Shown: positions 41,561 through 50,518, counted from the first letter of the stretch. The stretch: DNA of 64,000 nt from Anaerolineaceae bacterium UBA5404 (GCA_002409625.1 DHNY01000008.1:58717-122716); one strand, 5' to 3'. Translations and numbers: made by a program. The notes: generated from the sequence alone by a model not told the origin.

Positions 41561-41997
41561 AAATAAAAGTTGAAATTAATGAAACAATCTACGAAGTCAC
41601 CATTCACGATATTCACGCCCGACCCATTATCGCTGAAGTGGACGGTGTGCAATATCAGGTTTGGCCAGAAGAACAAAGTGTTGCCGCCCCTGCCGCTGCA
41701 CCCGCTGTTGCAGCACCCGCGCCAGCGGCACCAAGCGCTCCAGCAGCTGCTGCCGCGCCACGCCCTGCTGCCAGTGCAGGCGGCAAGACCCTCAACGCGC
41801 CTTTGCCTGGCACCATTGTGGCAATTGAAGTGCGCGAAGGTGAATCGGTTGTAGAAGGACAAGAATTGCTCACCCTGGAAGCCATGAAGATGAAAAATGC
41901 CATTCGTGCTGACCGCGCCGGTGTTGTGGACCGCATCCATGTTAATGAAGGCGATCTGGTTCAACATGGCGAGGCACTCATTAGCTGGCAGGATTAG
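41557..41997 (+). CDS. mmdC: Biotin carboxyl carrier subunit
   Basis: The 146-residue protein has a short N-terminal domain, an Ala/Pro-rich flexible linker (about residues 44-73) and a C-terminal biotinyl domain. The biotin acceptor motif is LEAMKMKN, with the lysine of MKM modified. It carries CO2 between the carboxyltransferase and the membrane beta subunit. The start codon overlaps the preceding stop (ATGA), and the next gene begins 11 bp on. Symbol assigned by analogy. Confidence 0.93.
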   Translation: MKIKVEINETIYEVTIHDIHARPIIAEVDGVQYQVWPEEQSVAAPAAAPAVAAPAPAAPSAPAAAAAPRPAASAGGKTLNAPLPGTIVAIEVREGESVVEGQELLTLEAMKMKNAIRADRAGVVDRIHVNEGDLVQHGEALISWQD

Positions 41998-42008
41998 GAG
42001 GGTCAAGA

Positions 42009-43136
42009 ATGGATTTTACGCAACTATTGACCGAAGTCGGCAAAGGCTTTACGGCATTTGGCTGGAAAAACGCAATCATGATTTTGGTTGCCCTGGTGCT
42101 GATCTACCTTGCCATTGCTAAAGACTTCGAGCCAGTTCTGCTTCTGCCCATTGGTTTTGGTGCTTTGCTCGCCAACCTGGGCATGTCTAATGAGGTTGGT
42201 TTTATGCAGGTTATCTATGATGCTGGCATTAAAACCGAACTTTTCCCGCTCATCATCTTCATTGGTGTTGGCGCGATGATTGACTTTAGCCCGCTCCTTT
42301 CGCAGCCTAGTTTGGTGCTCTTGGGCGCGGCTGGACAATTTGGAATCTATTTCACCCTCTTGGTAGCCATCTTGCTTGGCTTCAATTTGAACGACGCAGC
42401 TGCCATTGGCTCGATTGGCGCCATTGACGGTCCTGTGGCAATCTTTGTTGCAAATAAGTTGGCAAATCCAAAACTGATTGCACCCATTGCCGTGGCGGCA
42501 TACTCTTATATGAGCCTCATTCCCATCATTCAGCCTCCCATTATGAAGCTGATGACCTCCAGAAAAGAACGCCTCATCCGCATGGAGTATGCCCCCAAAC
42601 CCGTTTCAAGAATTACGCTTATCGTTTTCCCAATCCTGGTAACTATTTTGGTTGCCCTGGTTGCCCCAGACGCTGCCCCATTGATGGCTGCCCTCATGCT
42701 GGGTAACCTTTTGCGCGAAGCTCTGGTGGTAGACCGCCTGAGCAAAATGGTGCAAAACGAACTCATCAACATTGCCACCCTGTTCCTGGGTTTGGCAATC
42801 GGTTCGACGATGACCGGCGATAGCTTCTTAAACCTGGACACGCTTTTCGTGCTCCTGCTTGGTTTGGGTGCCTTTGTGGTTGATACGGTTGCCGGCTTGC
42901 TCTTTGGTAAGCTAATGGCACTGATCACCAAGAACAAGGTTAACCCCTTGATTGGCGCTTGTGGCATCTCAGCCTTCCCAATGGCAGGACGTTTGTCCGC
43001 TAAAATGGCACTGGATGAGGATCCCACTAACTTCATTTTGATGCACGCCATGGGCACCAATACCGCCGGACAGCTCGGCAGCGTTATCGCTGGTGGCTTG
43101 CTGGTTGCGCTTGTTTTGGGTGTTGGCGGAGGCTAA
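42009..43136 (+). CDS. mmdB: Na+-translocating decarboxylase membrane (beta) subunit
   Basis: This 375-residue integral membrane protein (OadB/MmdB, PF03977) has about nine hydrophobic segments. The key motif GSIGAIDGPVAIFVANKL holds the conserved Asp of the cation path, and the C-terminal NTAGQLGSVIAGG matches the second re-entrant region. It decarboxylates carboxybiotin and pumps Na+ outward. The complex thereby stores the free energy of (probably) methylmalonyl-CoA decarboxylation as sodium motive force. The ribosome site TAGGAGGGTC precedes the ATG. Last gene before a strong terminator. Confidence 0.95.
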   Translation: MDFTQLLTEVGKGFTAFGWKNAIMILVALVLIYLAIAKDFEPVLLLPIGFGALLANLGMSNEVGFMQVIYDAGIKTELFPLIIFIGVGAMIDFSPLLSQPSLVLLGAAGQFGIYFTLLVAILLGFNLNDAAAIGSIGAIDGPVAIFVANKLANPKLIAPIAVAAYSYMSLIPIIQPPIMKLMTSRKERLIRMEYAPKPVSRITLIVFPILVTILVALVAPDAAPLMAALMLGNLLREALVVDRLSKMVQNELINIATLFLGLAIGSTMTGDSFLNLDTLFVLLLGLGAFVVDTVAGLLFGKLMALITKNKVNPLIGACGISAFPMAGRLSAKMALDEDPTNFILMHAMGTNTAGQLGSVIAGGLLVALVLGVGGG

Positions 43137-43159
43137 TCCCTACGATATTTCTTAAACCT

Positions 43160-43189
43160 AAAAGCTCCGGAAAAGAACCGGAGCTTTTT
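43160..43189 (+). terminator. Intrinsic terminator between mmdB and the response regulator gene
   Basis: AAAAGCTCCGG / CCGGAGCTTTT is an 11-bp stem with T-runs on both strands, so it can serve the convergent genes. Confidence 0.92.
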
Positions 43190-43211
43190 GATTATCAATA
43201 ATGAGCTGTTT

Positions 43212-43877
43212 TTAAAGATTGAGCCTGTAACCAATTCCACGAATGGTTTGAATAAGCTTAGGCTGGCGAGGATTTTCTTCCAATGCGGTGCGCAGCCAGC
43301 TGATGTGCACGTCTAGCGTGCGCGTATCTTCGGTGTAGTCTGTATCCCAAACGCGGCTAAAAAGTTCACACCGGGTCAGTATCTTTCCGGGTTTTTCCAT
43401 CATCACTTTTAACAAATTTGAACATCTTGGTGTAAGGTGGGCTTCTTTATCGCGATAATGGGCGACATAAGTTTGGGTGTTAAGCTCCAAACCGCCACGT
43501 TTAACAATATGTTTGTGTTTCACGCTTGTAAACAAACGCAAACGATTGACCAATTTCTGAACGGTAAAAGGCAAACGCAACAAAATGTTGGCTTGAGGCG
43601 CTTTATTGATGGCTTCGTTTTCAGCAATGATGAGAATAATGGGTAGCTCTTCCCAGGCACTTCGAATCCAATGGGTAATACGCAAACCATTGGTACGTAA
43701 ACTCATCGCGTTTATCACAACAACGCTGGGTAATTCTTCACGAATGGCTTCAAGGGCAGCACTTCCGCTGCTAACAAGGCGTATATCAAAGCCCTTTTGC
43801 TCAAGGTCTTTGGCAAACACATTATTAAGCCTGCGGTTGCTTTCGATTAGTAGTACTGATAAGTCATTCGTTTTCAA
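43212..43877 (-). CDS. OmpR-family response regulator with a degenerate receiver
   Basis: The 221-residue protein begins with TTG behind AAAGGTTTTAGA. The receiver domain (about 7-120) lacks the standard acidic cluster: LIES instead of VDDD, and the phospho-Asp position in VVVINAMSL is Asn56. The KPF lysine is replaced (RLPF). The C-terminal winged helix (about 128-221) is intact: LTPRCSNLLKVMMEKPGKIL, DTRTLDVHISWLR and IQTIRGIGYRL. It is probably phosphorylation-independent, i.e. an orphan atypical regulator. There is no kinase gene nearby. Confidence 0.88.
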   Translation of the reverse strand: MKTNDLSVLLIESNRRLNNVFAKDLEQKGFDIRLVSSGSAALEAIREELPSVVVINAMSLRTNGLRITHWIRSAWEELPIILIIAENEAINKAPQANILLRLPFTVQKLVNRLRLFTSVKHKHIVKRGGLELNTQTYVAHYRDKEAHLTPRCSNLLKVMMEKPGKILTRCELFSRVWDTDYTEDTRTLDVHISWLRTALEENPRQPKLIQTIRGIGYRLNL

Positions 43878-43958
43878 TCTAAAACCTTTTTTCTCAGATC
43901 AATTGAGAAGACACACCCCTAAAACACCTGAGGAATGTTAAAGAATGTCAGTTTTTTT

Positions 43959-43964
43959 ATTATA
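43959..43964 (-). promoter_or_regulatory. -10 element of the response regulator gene
   Basis: TATAAT on the minus strand lies 81 bp before the TTG start. The -35 is not clear. The opposite side of this 294-bp spacer carries TGTTAGAAT (hexamer 44129-44134), a likely extended -10 for the nuclease-dnaB operon. Confidence 0.45.
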
Positions 43965-44171
43965 GCTGAAAGCTATTAATTAAGGTGATATTTGTTGTAC
44001 TTACGGCAAATTCTTAATAATTTGTTTTTCAAATGCCAATCTGCAACAAATGAGCCGATTTTTAAAAACGAATGAAGATAGAGCTTGATGCCAACCTTAA
44101 AAAATGTGATTAAAGCTTCGTGGCGTGTTAGAATCAAAAAGAGCAATTTAAAATTCCGGGGTTGATTTATT

Positions 44172-44846
44172 ATGATTAAAATGACAGAATGTGAGATTGA
44201 CAGCGTTAGAGTAAGCCTGACTAACCAGGACCGCGTTGTCGTCTTAAAAGACAAAAACAGTGAACGCTATTTACCCATTTGGATTGGCTTGTTCGAGTCC
44301 GAAGCCTTGACCATCGCACTGCAAGGCGTGCAAACCGCACGTCCACTCAGCCACGATTTACTTCTCAACACCATCCAATCGTTGGGTGCTCAGTTTATAC
44401 GGGTTGAAATAACAGCCATTGAAGAAGATGTCTATTATGCCCAGCTGGTATTGCTCCAGGATGGCAAACAAGTCAATGTCGATTGCAGACCCTCAGATGC
44501 CCTGGTATTGCTCGTGCGCGCGAGAGTGCCCATTTTTGTCGCTGAAGACATCCTCCAAACCGCAGCCATTCAACCGGAAGATCGCAAGCCTTACGACTTG
44601 TCCGTTGAAGCAATTGAAAATGAAGCGGTAAACTCAGAAGATCTCTCGGTGTTTAGTGACTTTTTGTCCACGCTTGAGCCAAATGAGGACGAAGAATCCT
44701 TGACTGATTTGCCTGACCCTCAAAACAAAGTCGAGCCTCCAATCGGCGAGGATGAAGAAGACCCCAGCCAAGATGATGACGATGACAGCGATGATGAGCT
44801 CGACATCGATGATATACTTTTTGGTCCACAAATCAACAATAACTAA
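44172..44846 (+). CDS. Bifunctional nuclease-domain protein (DUF151)
   Basis: The 224-residue protein has an N-terminal DUF151/BFN domain (about 1-135): ILxDKNSERYLPIWIGLFESEA split here as DKNSERYLPIWIG, ALQGVQTARPLSHDLL and VDCRPSDALVLLVRA. A C-terminal acidic tail of about 80 residues follows, rich in Asp/Glu (e.g. DDDDDSDDELDIDDI). Plant and some bacterial BFN proteins have weak RNase/DNase activity; most bacterial members are uncharacterised. It begins an operon with dnaB, which points to a genome-maintenance role. The ribosome site is weak. Confidence 0.88.
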   Translation: MIKMTECEIDSVRVSLTNQDRVVVLKDKNSERYLPIWIGLFESEALTIALQGVQTARPLSHDLLLNTIQSLGAQFIRVEITAIEEDVYYAQLVLLQDGKQVNVDCRPSDALVLLVRARVPIFVAEDILQTAAIQPEDRKPYDLSVEAIENEAVNSEDLSVFSDFLSTLEPNEDEESLTDLPDPQNKVEPPIGEDEEDPSQDDDDDSDDELDIDDILFGPQINNN

Positions 44847-44857
44847 AAAGGTTTCCC

Positions 44858-46225
44858 ATGAGCGAACAAAACTACCCAACCCAAAACGAAAACCTTGTCC
44901 CAACGCAACTTTATGATCGCGAGCTTGAGGAAGCTTTAATTGGGGCAATCCTTATTAATCCAGACGCTTTTGTTGATGTTTCGCCAAAACTTAACTCAAA
45001 GGATTTTTACATTCAAAGACACGAATGGATTTGGGACGCCTTTAAAGCTTTGCTCCACGAGGATAAAAATATTGACGTGCTCACTGTAAAACAAGAGCTC
45101 GAAAATGCAGGCAAAGCTGAAGAAAGTGGTGGCATGGACTACCTCATTGGTCTCACAAACCTTGTGCCCAGCTCGCTCCATGCGGAAACCTACGCCGACG
45201 CCATTAAAGCGCTTGCCATCCGACGGCGTTTGCTAAGTTCAGCCAACGAAATTGCCAAATACGCCCATCGCAAAGATTTGAGCATCGAAGCCGTCATTGA
45301 AGAAGCTGAAAAAGCTGTCTTTGGCGTGAGCCAGGACCGCTATAACCGTGATTTAGTCCCCTTGGTGGATGTAGCCTTGGAATACTCCAAAAGGATTCAA
45401 GAAACCAGCGTCAAGTCTGAGGGTATCAGCGGTTTGGAAACCGGATTGCGCTCTGTGGACCTGGTTTTGGACGGTTTGCAAAAGTCTGACCTCATCATTG
45501 TTGCCGGTCGCCCTGGTATGGGTAAAACCGGCTTCTTACTGGGCATTGCCAAACATGTTGGCATGCGCCTAAGACGCAATGTGGCCATCTTCTCGCTTGA
45601 AATGTCCAACACCCAATTATTGCAGCGTATGCTCGCCCAGGAAACAGACATCGACTCTCAAAAATTGCGCTCCGCGAAATTGAGCGATGACGAATGGACG
45701 CGCACATTCCACGCGCTTAGCATCCTCGGCGAATCACGCATCTATATTGACGACACACCTGCCATTACCCCATTACAAATGCGCTCAAAATGCCAGCGCA
45801 TGAAGATGGAAGAAGGCTTGGATCTGATTATTGTGGACTATCTGCAACTGATGTCCAGCGACACCCGAACTGAAAATCGCGTGCAAGAGGTCTCCTATAT
45901 CTCGCGTTACCTCAAAGTACTCGCGCGTGACCTCGAAGTGCCCGTTTTAGCCGCCGCTCAGCTTTCCCGTGCGGTTGAACAACGCCAGGACAAACAACCT
46001 GTGCTGTCTGACTTGCGTGAATCGGGTTCGCTTGAGCAAGATGCCGACATTGTAATGTTCATCAACCGCCCAGACCAAATGAACGAAGATAGCCCATTCC
46101 ACAACCTGGCGCGGCTTGCCATTGCCAAACACCGCAATGGTCCCACCCATAGTGGTATTGAGCTGGTCTTTATTGAAAGACTGGCCATGTTCCGCGACGC
46201 TGCCCGACAAGAGATGCCCAGATGA
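44858..46225 (+). CDS. dnaB: Replicative DNA helicase DnaB
   Basis: This hexameric 5'-3' helicase drives the replication fork. The 455 residues comprise an N-terminal primase-binding domain (LYDRELEEALIGAIL), a linker and a RecA-like motor. Motor motifs are Walker A AGRPGMGKT, SLEMSNTQLLQRMLAQ (H1a), Walker B LIIVDYLQLM, QLSRAVEQR (H3) and DLRESGSLEQDADIVMFI (H4). The full family length is present. It starts 11 bp after the BFN gene, and its stop overlaps the DnaD-like start (ATGA). Confidence 0.98.
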   Translation: MSEQNYPTQNENLVPTQLYDRELEEALIGAILINPDAFVDVSPKLNSKDFYIQRHEWIWDAFKALLHEDKNIDVLTVKQELENAGKAEESGGMDYLIGLTNLVPSSLHAETYADAIKALAIRRRLLSSANEIAKYAHRKDLSIEAVIEEAEKAVFGVSQDRYNRDLVPLVDVALEYSKRIQETSVKSEGISGLETGLRSVDLVLDGLQKSDLIIVAGRPGMGKTGFLLGIAKHVGMRLRRNVAIFSLEMSNTQLLQRMLAQETDIDSQKLRSAKLSDDEWTRTFHALSILGESRIYIDDTPAITPLQMRSKCQRMKMEEGLDLIIVDYLQLMSSDTRTENRVQEVSYISRYLKVLARDLEVPVLAAAQLSRAVEQRQDKQPVLSDLRESGSLEQDADIVMFINRPDQMNEDSPFHNLARLAIAKHRNGPTHSGIELVFIERLAMFRDAARQEMPR

Positions 46226-46899
46226 GCGATGGATTGACGCCAAAACCGGGTTTTAGCACCGATCCTCACCCTTTAGCCATTCCACGCGATTTTATCAGCG
46301 CATGTGCTGGCATAAGCTCAGACGCCATTTTGCTATTGCTCCATTTTTTTAGTGGCGTGAAAGACCTAAAAACCAACATCGCTCACCTTGAACAAAATGA
46401 GCTCCTGGAAAGTTTTTCAAAATGGCACGGTTCAAGCTCGATTAACGCACAAGAGGCGCTCGAAGAGCTCATTAACCAGGGCTTACTCTTAAAATGGCAA
46501 GAAAAAAGCCTCGATTATCTCATTCCCGGCACACCCGAGGGACGGTTTTTCTACCAGGAATTGGAACTCGGCGTAAAACAGCTCAATCAGCCTGGAAAAA
46601 CAGGTAGTCTGGCTGATGAACGCCCTAACATTTTTAAACTATACGAAACACATATCGGCATCATCACTCCCATGATGGCCGAACAACTCAAGCAAGATGA
46701 AATCGATTTTCCCGCGGATTGGATTGAAGACGCCATCCGCGAAGCCGTGCAGCGCAACGCCCGCAACTGGAAATACGTCAAGGCAATTTTACTCGCCTGG
46801 AAGGAACGAGGACGTGACAGACAAGATGAAGGACATCAAAGCGATATTGAAGCATTTAGAAAACTTACTCGAGAGCAACAAGAGCGAAGCCAACCCTGA
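46222..46899 (+). CDS. DnaD-domain protein (replication initiation/helicase loading accessory)
   Basis: The 225-residue protein has an N-terminal winged-helix-like region (about 20-110) and a C-terminal DnaB_2/DnaD domain (about 130-195): NIFKLYETHIGIITPMMAEQ and AVQRNARNWKYVKAILLAW. In Firmicutes DnaD links DnaA and the helicase loader. Here it is translationally coupled to dnaB (4-bp overlap) and overlaps the loader gene by 86 bp. Function inferred from domain and context. Confidence 0.88.
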   Translation: MSDGLTPKPGFSTDPHPLAIPRDFISACAGISSDAILLLLHFFSGVKDLKTNIAHLEQNELLESFSKWHGSSSINAQEALEELINQGLLLKWQEKSLDYLIPGTPEGRFFYQELELGVKQLNQPGKTGSLADERPNIFKLYETHIGIITPMMAEQLKQDEIDFPADWIEDAIREAVQRNARNWKYVKAILLAWKERGRDRQDEGHQSDIEAFRKLTREQQERSQP

Positions 46900-48244
46900 A
46901 GCGGATGCCGACTATCAGATCAATCCCATGGACCAGCAATTTGGTGAGCCAGATTGCCCTTTTTGCCTGGGTTTAGGCTTCGTTGGACGTGAATTACCCA
47001 TCGACCATCCAGAATATGGCAAGTTGCACATTTGCAGTTGTCGTTTGCAACGCATGCACGCCGAGCAAAGCAACGCGCTTTTTGAGTTTAGCAATTTGGG
47101 TAGTTTAAGAGGTTTAACCTTTGAAAATTTCATGCCTCGCGGTAGAGTTGGTCTTGCGCCACAACAGGCTGCTTCTTTGCAACAAGCTTTTAATTCAGCA
47201 AAGCACTTTGCCGAAAATAGGCAGGGTTGGCTCTTGCTTACCGGTACTTACGGTTCTGGTAAAACCCATCTTGCCGCCGCCATTGCCAACGAAACCTTAA
47301 GCAAAGGCATTCCCACGCTGTTTCTAACCGTCCCCGACCTGCTTGACTGGTTGCGCTTTTCCTTTAGCGCCGATAGTGAAAGCAGCTTTGAAGAGCGGTT
47401 TGAAGAAATCCGCCAAATCCCCATCCTCATCCTGGATGACTTTGGCACGCAAAGCTCCACAGCTTGGGCGCAAGAGAAATTATTCCAAATTATTAATCAC
47501 CGCTACATCAGCCAATTGCCCACCGTTATTACCAGCAATTATCGCTTTAATGACTTTGAAGGGCGCATCCGTTCACGGCTGACCGATCCAGAAATTGTCA
47601 CTCGGGTAGACATCCTGGCACCGGACTTTCGTAACCCAACGGATGAAGTTGGGCACCCGGAACTAAGCAGCCTAAACCTGCACAACAAACAAAAGTTTGA
47701 AACCTTCAGTTTGCGCCAAAACGAAGCCGGCATGATGGCAGAAGACAAAGCTTCGCTTAAACGTGCTTTGGAAATCGCCCAGACCTTTGCCGAAAATCCG
47801 CGGGGTTGGCTGGTTTTCCAAGGACCTTATGCCTGCGGAAAAACGCATCTCGCCGCGGCAATTGGCAACTATCAAGCTTCCCTCGGTGCGCCACCGCTCT
47901 TTGTGGGTGTGCCAGACTTGCTCGACTACCTACGAGCCGCTTTCGCGCCTAACAGCAGCCAAAGCCTGGATCGTCGCTTTGAAGAAATCCGCTCAAACCG
48001 CTTGCTCATCCTCGATGACCTGGATACACAATCCGCAACGCCATGGGCACGCGAAAAAATTTATCAGCTCTTCAACTACCGCTATGTCGCCGAACTGCCC
48101 ACCGTCATGACCACATCGCGCGTTCCCGCTGAGCTTGACCAAAGGCTGTTTAGCCGCATGTCTGACACCCGGCTTTGCAAAGTGGTTTACATGAGCGCAC
48201 CAGCATATACCGGAGCTGGTACAAAGAAATCACACTCGTTCTAA
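46814..48244 (+). CDS. Helicase loader-like protein with two DnaC-type AAA+ domains in tandem
   Basis: The start is placed at GTG (VTDKMKD) behind AACGAG; an ATG four codons later is possible. The 476-residue protein has a zinc-ribbon-like N-terminus (C48, C51, C74, C76) and AAA+ domain 1 with Walker A GTYGSGKT (144-151), Walker B LILDDFG (205-211) and arginine finger SRLTDP near 255. AAA+ domain 2 has Walker A GPYACGKT (337-344), Walker B LILDDLD (398-404) and finger SRMSD near 448. DnaC/DnaI loaders have one such domain. The two halves align throughout (VPDLLDxLR, RRFEEIR), so this is an internal duplication. It probably loads the upstream-encoded DnaB. Confidence 0.9.
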   Translation: MTDKMKDIKAILKHLENLLESNKSEANPEADADYQINPMDQQFGEPDCPFCLGLGFVGRELPIDHPEYGKLHICSCRLQRMHAEQSNALFEFSNLGSLRGLTFENFMPRGRVGLAPQQAASLQQAFNSAKHFAENRQGWLLLTGTYGSGKTHLAAAIANETLSKGIPTLFLTVPDLLDWLRFSFSADSESSFEERFEEIRQIPILILDDFGTQSSTAWAQEKLFQIINHRYISQLPTVITSNYRFNDFEGRIRSRLTDPEIVTRVDILAPDFRNPTDEVGHPELSSLNLHNKQKFETFSLRQNEAGMMAEDKASLKRALEIAQTFAENPRGWLVFQGPYACGKTHLAAAIGNYQASLGAPPLFVGVPDLLDYLRAAFAPNSSQSLDRRFEEIRSNRLLILDDLDTQSATPWAREKIYQLFNYRYVAELPTVMTTSRVPAELDQRLFSRMSDTRLCKVVYMSAPAYTGAGTKKSHSF

Positions 48245-48341
48245 AAGAGGGTATAATCCGAATTAGAACTAGTTGATATGTCTACTATTTGAAGATTCGT
48301 GGCGCTTTACGCGCCATATTTGTGAAAAGAGGTAACAATAC

Positions 48342-50510
48342 ATGGAAAACATCGAAAGACACATGCCCGATAGCTTCAATTTGCCCTATCGCATCAAACG
48401 CCTGGCCGACTTAGCCCAAAACCTTTGGTGGACCTGGAACCCAGAAGCCGCGCGCCTATTTAAGGAAATTGATGAGCTGAATTGGGACCTATCTACCCAT
48501 AACCCCATTGTTTTTCTGCGCAGTGTTGACCCCGAAATTCTGGAAGACCTGATAAAGGACCGCTATTTCCTGGCGCGTTATGACCGCATCGTGCGCGAAT
48601 TTGACGCATACATGAATAACGAAGATACCTGGTTCCGCAACAATTATCCCCAACTGAATAAAGAACACATCGCTTATTTCTCCTTTGAGTATGGTTTGCA
48701 TGAATCGCTCAAGGTTTACGCGGGTGGTTTGGGCATCCTTAGCGGTGACCACGTGAAAGAAGCCAGTGATCTTGATTTGCCTTTCACTGCGGTTGGCTTC
48801 CTTTATACCTATGGCTACTTCTCGCAACATATCACTGAAGACGGTTGGCAAGAAGCCCATAACGTTGAAATCAACTTTAAAGACCTGCCCATCGCGGCTC
48901 TTTACGACTCAGAAGGCGAGCCTATCAAGATCTCGGTTGAGCTGCCTGGGCGCACCCTTTGGGCACGCTTATATGAACTTAGTGTTGGCAGGGTTAAACT
49001 CGTTTTACTGCACACTGATCTCCCAGAAAACACGCCTCAGGACCGCCAATTGACAGACAAGCTCTACATCAGTGACCTGGAACTGCGTATCTCGCAAGAG
49101 ATTCTTCTGGGCATTGGTGGCATGCGTGCCTTGGATCGCCTGGGCATCAAAGCCAGCATTTACCACATGAACGAAGGCCATTCGGCGTTCCTCAGCCTGG
49201 AACGTTTGCGCCAGCTCATTGCTGAAGGTAAAAGCATGGATGAAGCCAAAGAAATCGTTAGCGCTTCAAACATCTTCACCACGCATACGCCCGTTCCCGC
49301 TGGCAACGATGAATTCCCCATCTGGTTGGTTGATAAATACTTTAGCAACTATTGGAGCGAACTCGGCTTGGACCGCGAAGGTTTCTTAAACCTTGCCAAG
49401 GTCAAAACCGATTGGGCAGATGAAGTCTTTAGCATGCCCGTGCTCGCCCTGCGCCTATCAGAATATCGCAATGGCGTTTCCAAACTACATGGCGAAGTTT
49501 CGCGAGGTATGTGGCAAGGGCTTTGGTTGGATAAAGCTGAAAAAGACGTCCCCATCACATCCGTAACTAATGGTGTGCATACCGGTAGCTGGCTGGCAAG
49601 ACGCATTGCCGCCCTCTATAACCGCACTTTTGGACCTGACTGGATCAATCGCATTGATGACCCCAAACTTTGGGATGGCATTAACAAAATTGATGACGCT
49701 GAACTATGGCAAATCCGGTTCCACCTCAAACGTAAACTGGTTAACTACATGGTCAACCGCGCGCGATACCAATGGGCGCACAACAACGTTCACCCGGTTC
49801 AAACCGTGGCGAGTGGCGTATTGCTTGAACCCAGCGCTTTAACCATCGGTTTTGCCCGGCGTTTTGCCACCTACAAACGCGCCAATCTGATTTTCCGCGA
49901 TTGGGATCGCCTTATGCGCATCATTACCAACCCCAAAAAGCCCGTTCAAATCATCTTCGCCGGCAAAGCTCACCCCAGTGATGAACCCGGTAAGCGCATG
50001 ATTCAAGAAGTTTATCGTGCTGTAAAAGATGCCCGCAACGGTGGCCGCCTGGTCTTCCTTGAGGATTACGACATGAACATGGCACGCTATCTCACCCAAG
50101 GTGTGGATGTGTGGCTCAACAATCCCCGGCGTCCGCGTGAAGCCAGTGGTACCAGTGGCATGAAAGCCGCCATGAACGGCGTGCTCAACTTCTCGGTGCT
50201 GGATGGCTGGTGGGCTGAGGGTTACAACGGTTGTAACGGTTGGGCAATTGGCGATGATACCGAATACGATGACCTCGAAGCGCAAGATGCTGCAGATGCC
50301 GCCAGCCTTTATGACACCCTCGAACACGAAATTGTCCCGCTTTACTACACCAAACGCAGTGCGGATGGTTTGCCCGGTGACTGGATCCAACAGGTTAAAG
50401 AATGTATGCGCAGCGTTTCACCTGCCTTTTCGATGACCCGCATGGTCAAAGAATACATGACCGAACTTTATTACCCAGCCATGTTGGGCGCACAAAAGTT
50501 TGAAGATTAG
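48342..50510 (+). CDS. glgP: Alpha-glucan phosphorylase (GT35)
   Basis: This PLP-dependent enzyme releases glucose 1-phosphate from glycogen or maltodextrin. The 722-residue protein has an N-terminal DUF3417-like segment (YRIKRLADLAQNLWWTWNP). The phosphorylase core includes YFSFEYGLHESLKVYAGGLG, TNGVHTGSWLAR and GFARRFATYKRANL. The PLP-lysine site is EASGTSGMKAAMNG. It matches the shorter archaeal/Thermotoga-like alpha-glucan phosphorylase class. The ribosome site AGAGGTAACAATAC precedes the ATG. A UPF0316 gene follows 8 bp downstream. Confidence 0.95.
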   Translation: MENIERHMPDSFNLPYRIKRLADLAQNLWWTWNPEAARLFKEIDELNWDLSTHNPIVFLRSVDPEILEDLIKDRYFLARYDRIVREFDAYMNNEDTWFRNNYPQLNKEHIAYFSFEYGLHESLKVYAGGLGILSGDHVKEASDLDLPFTAVGFLYTYGYFSQHITEDGWQEAHNVEINFKDLPIAALYDSEGEPIKISVELPGRTLWARLYELSVGRVKLVLLHTDLPENTPQDRQLTDKLYISDLELRISQEILLGIGGMRALDRLGIKASIYHMNEGHSAFLSLERLRQLIAEGKSMDEAKEIVSASNIFTTHTPVPAGNDEFPIWLVDKYFSNYWSELGLDREGFLNLAKVKTDWADEVFSMPVLALRLSEYRNGVSKLHGEVSRGMWQGLWLDKAEKDVPITSVTNGVHTGSWLARRIAALYNRTFGPDWINRIDDPKLWDGINKIDDAELWQIRFHLKRKLVNYMVNRARYQWAHNNVHPVQTVASGVLLEPSALTIGFARRFATYKRANLIFRDWDRLMRIITNPKKPVQIIFAGKAHPSDEPGKRMIQEVYRAVKDARNGGRLVFLEDYDMNMARYLTQGVDVWLNNPRRPREASGTSGMKAAMNGVLNFSVLDGWWAEGYNGCNGWAIGDDTEYDDLEAQDAADAASLYDTLEHEIVPLYYTKRSADGLPGDWIQQVKECMRSVSPAFSMTRMVKEYMTELYYPAMLGAQKFED

Positions 50511-50518
50511 GAGTTTTT

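Noticed and set aside
41434..42006. Minus-strand frame of 190 codons rich in Trp, Cys and Gly
   Set aside because: It is the antisense of the Ala/Pro linker of the biotin carrier gene, a codon-bias artefact.
43976..44254. Minus-strand frame of 92 codons overlapping the start of the DUF151 gene
   Set aside because: It overlaps a well-supported gene, has no ribosome site and looks like translation of AT-rich intergenic sequence.
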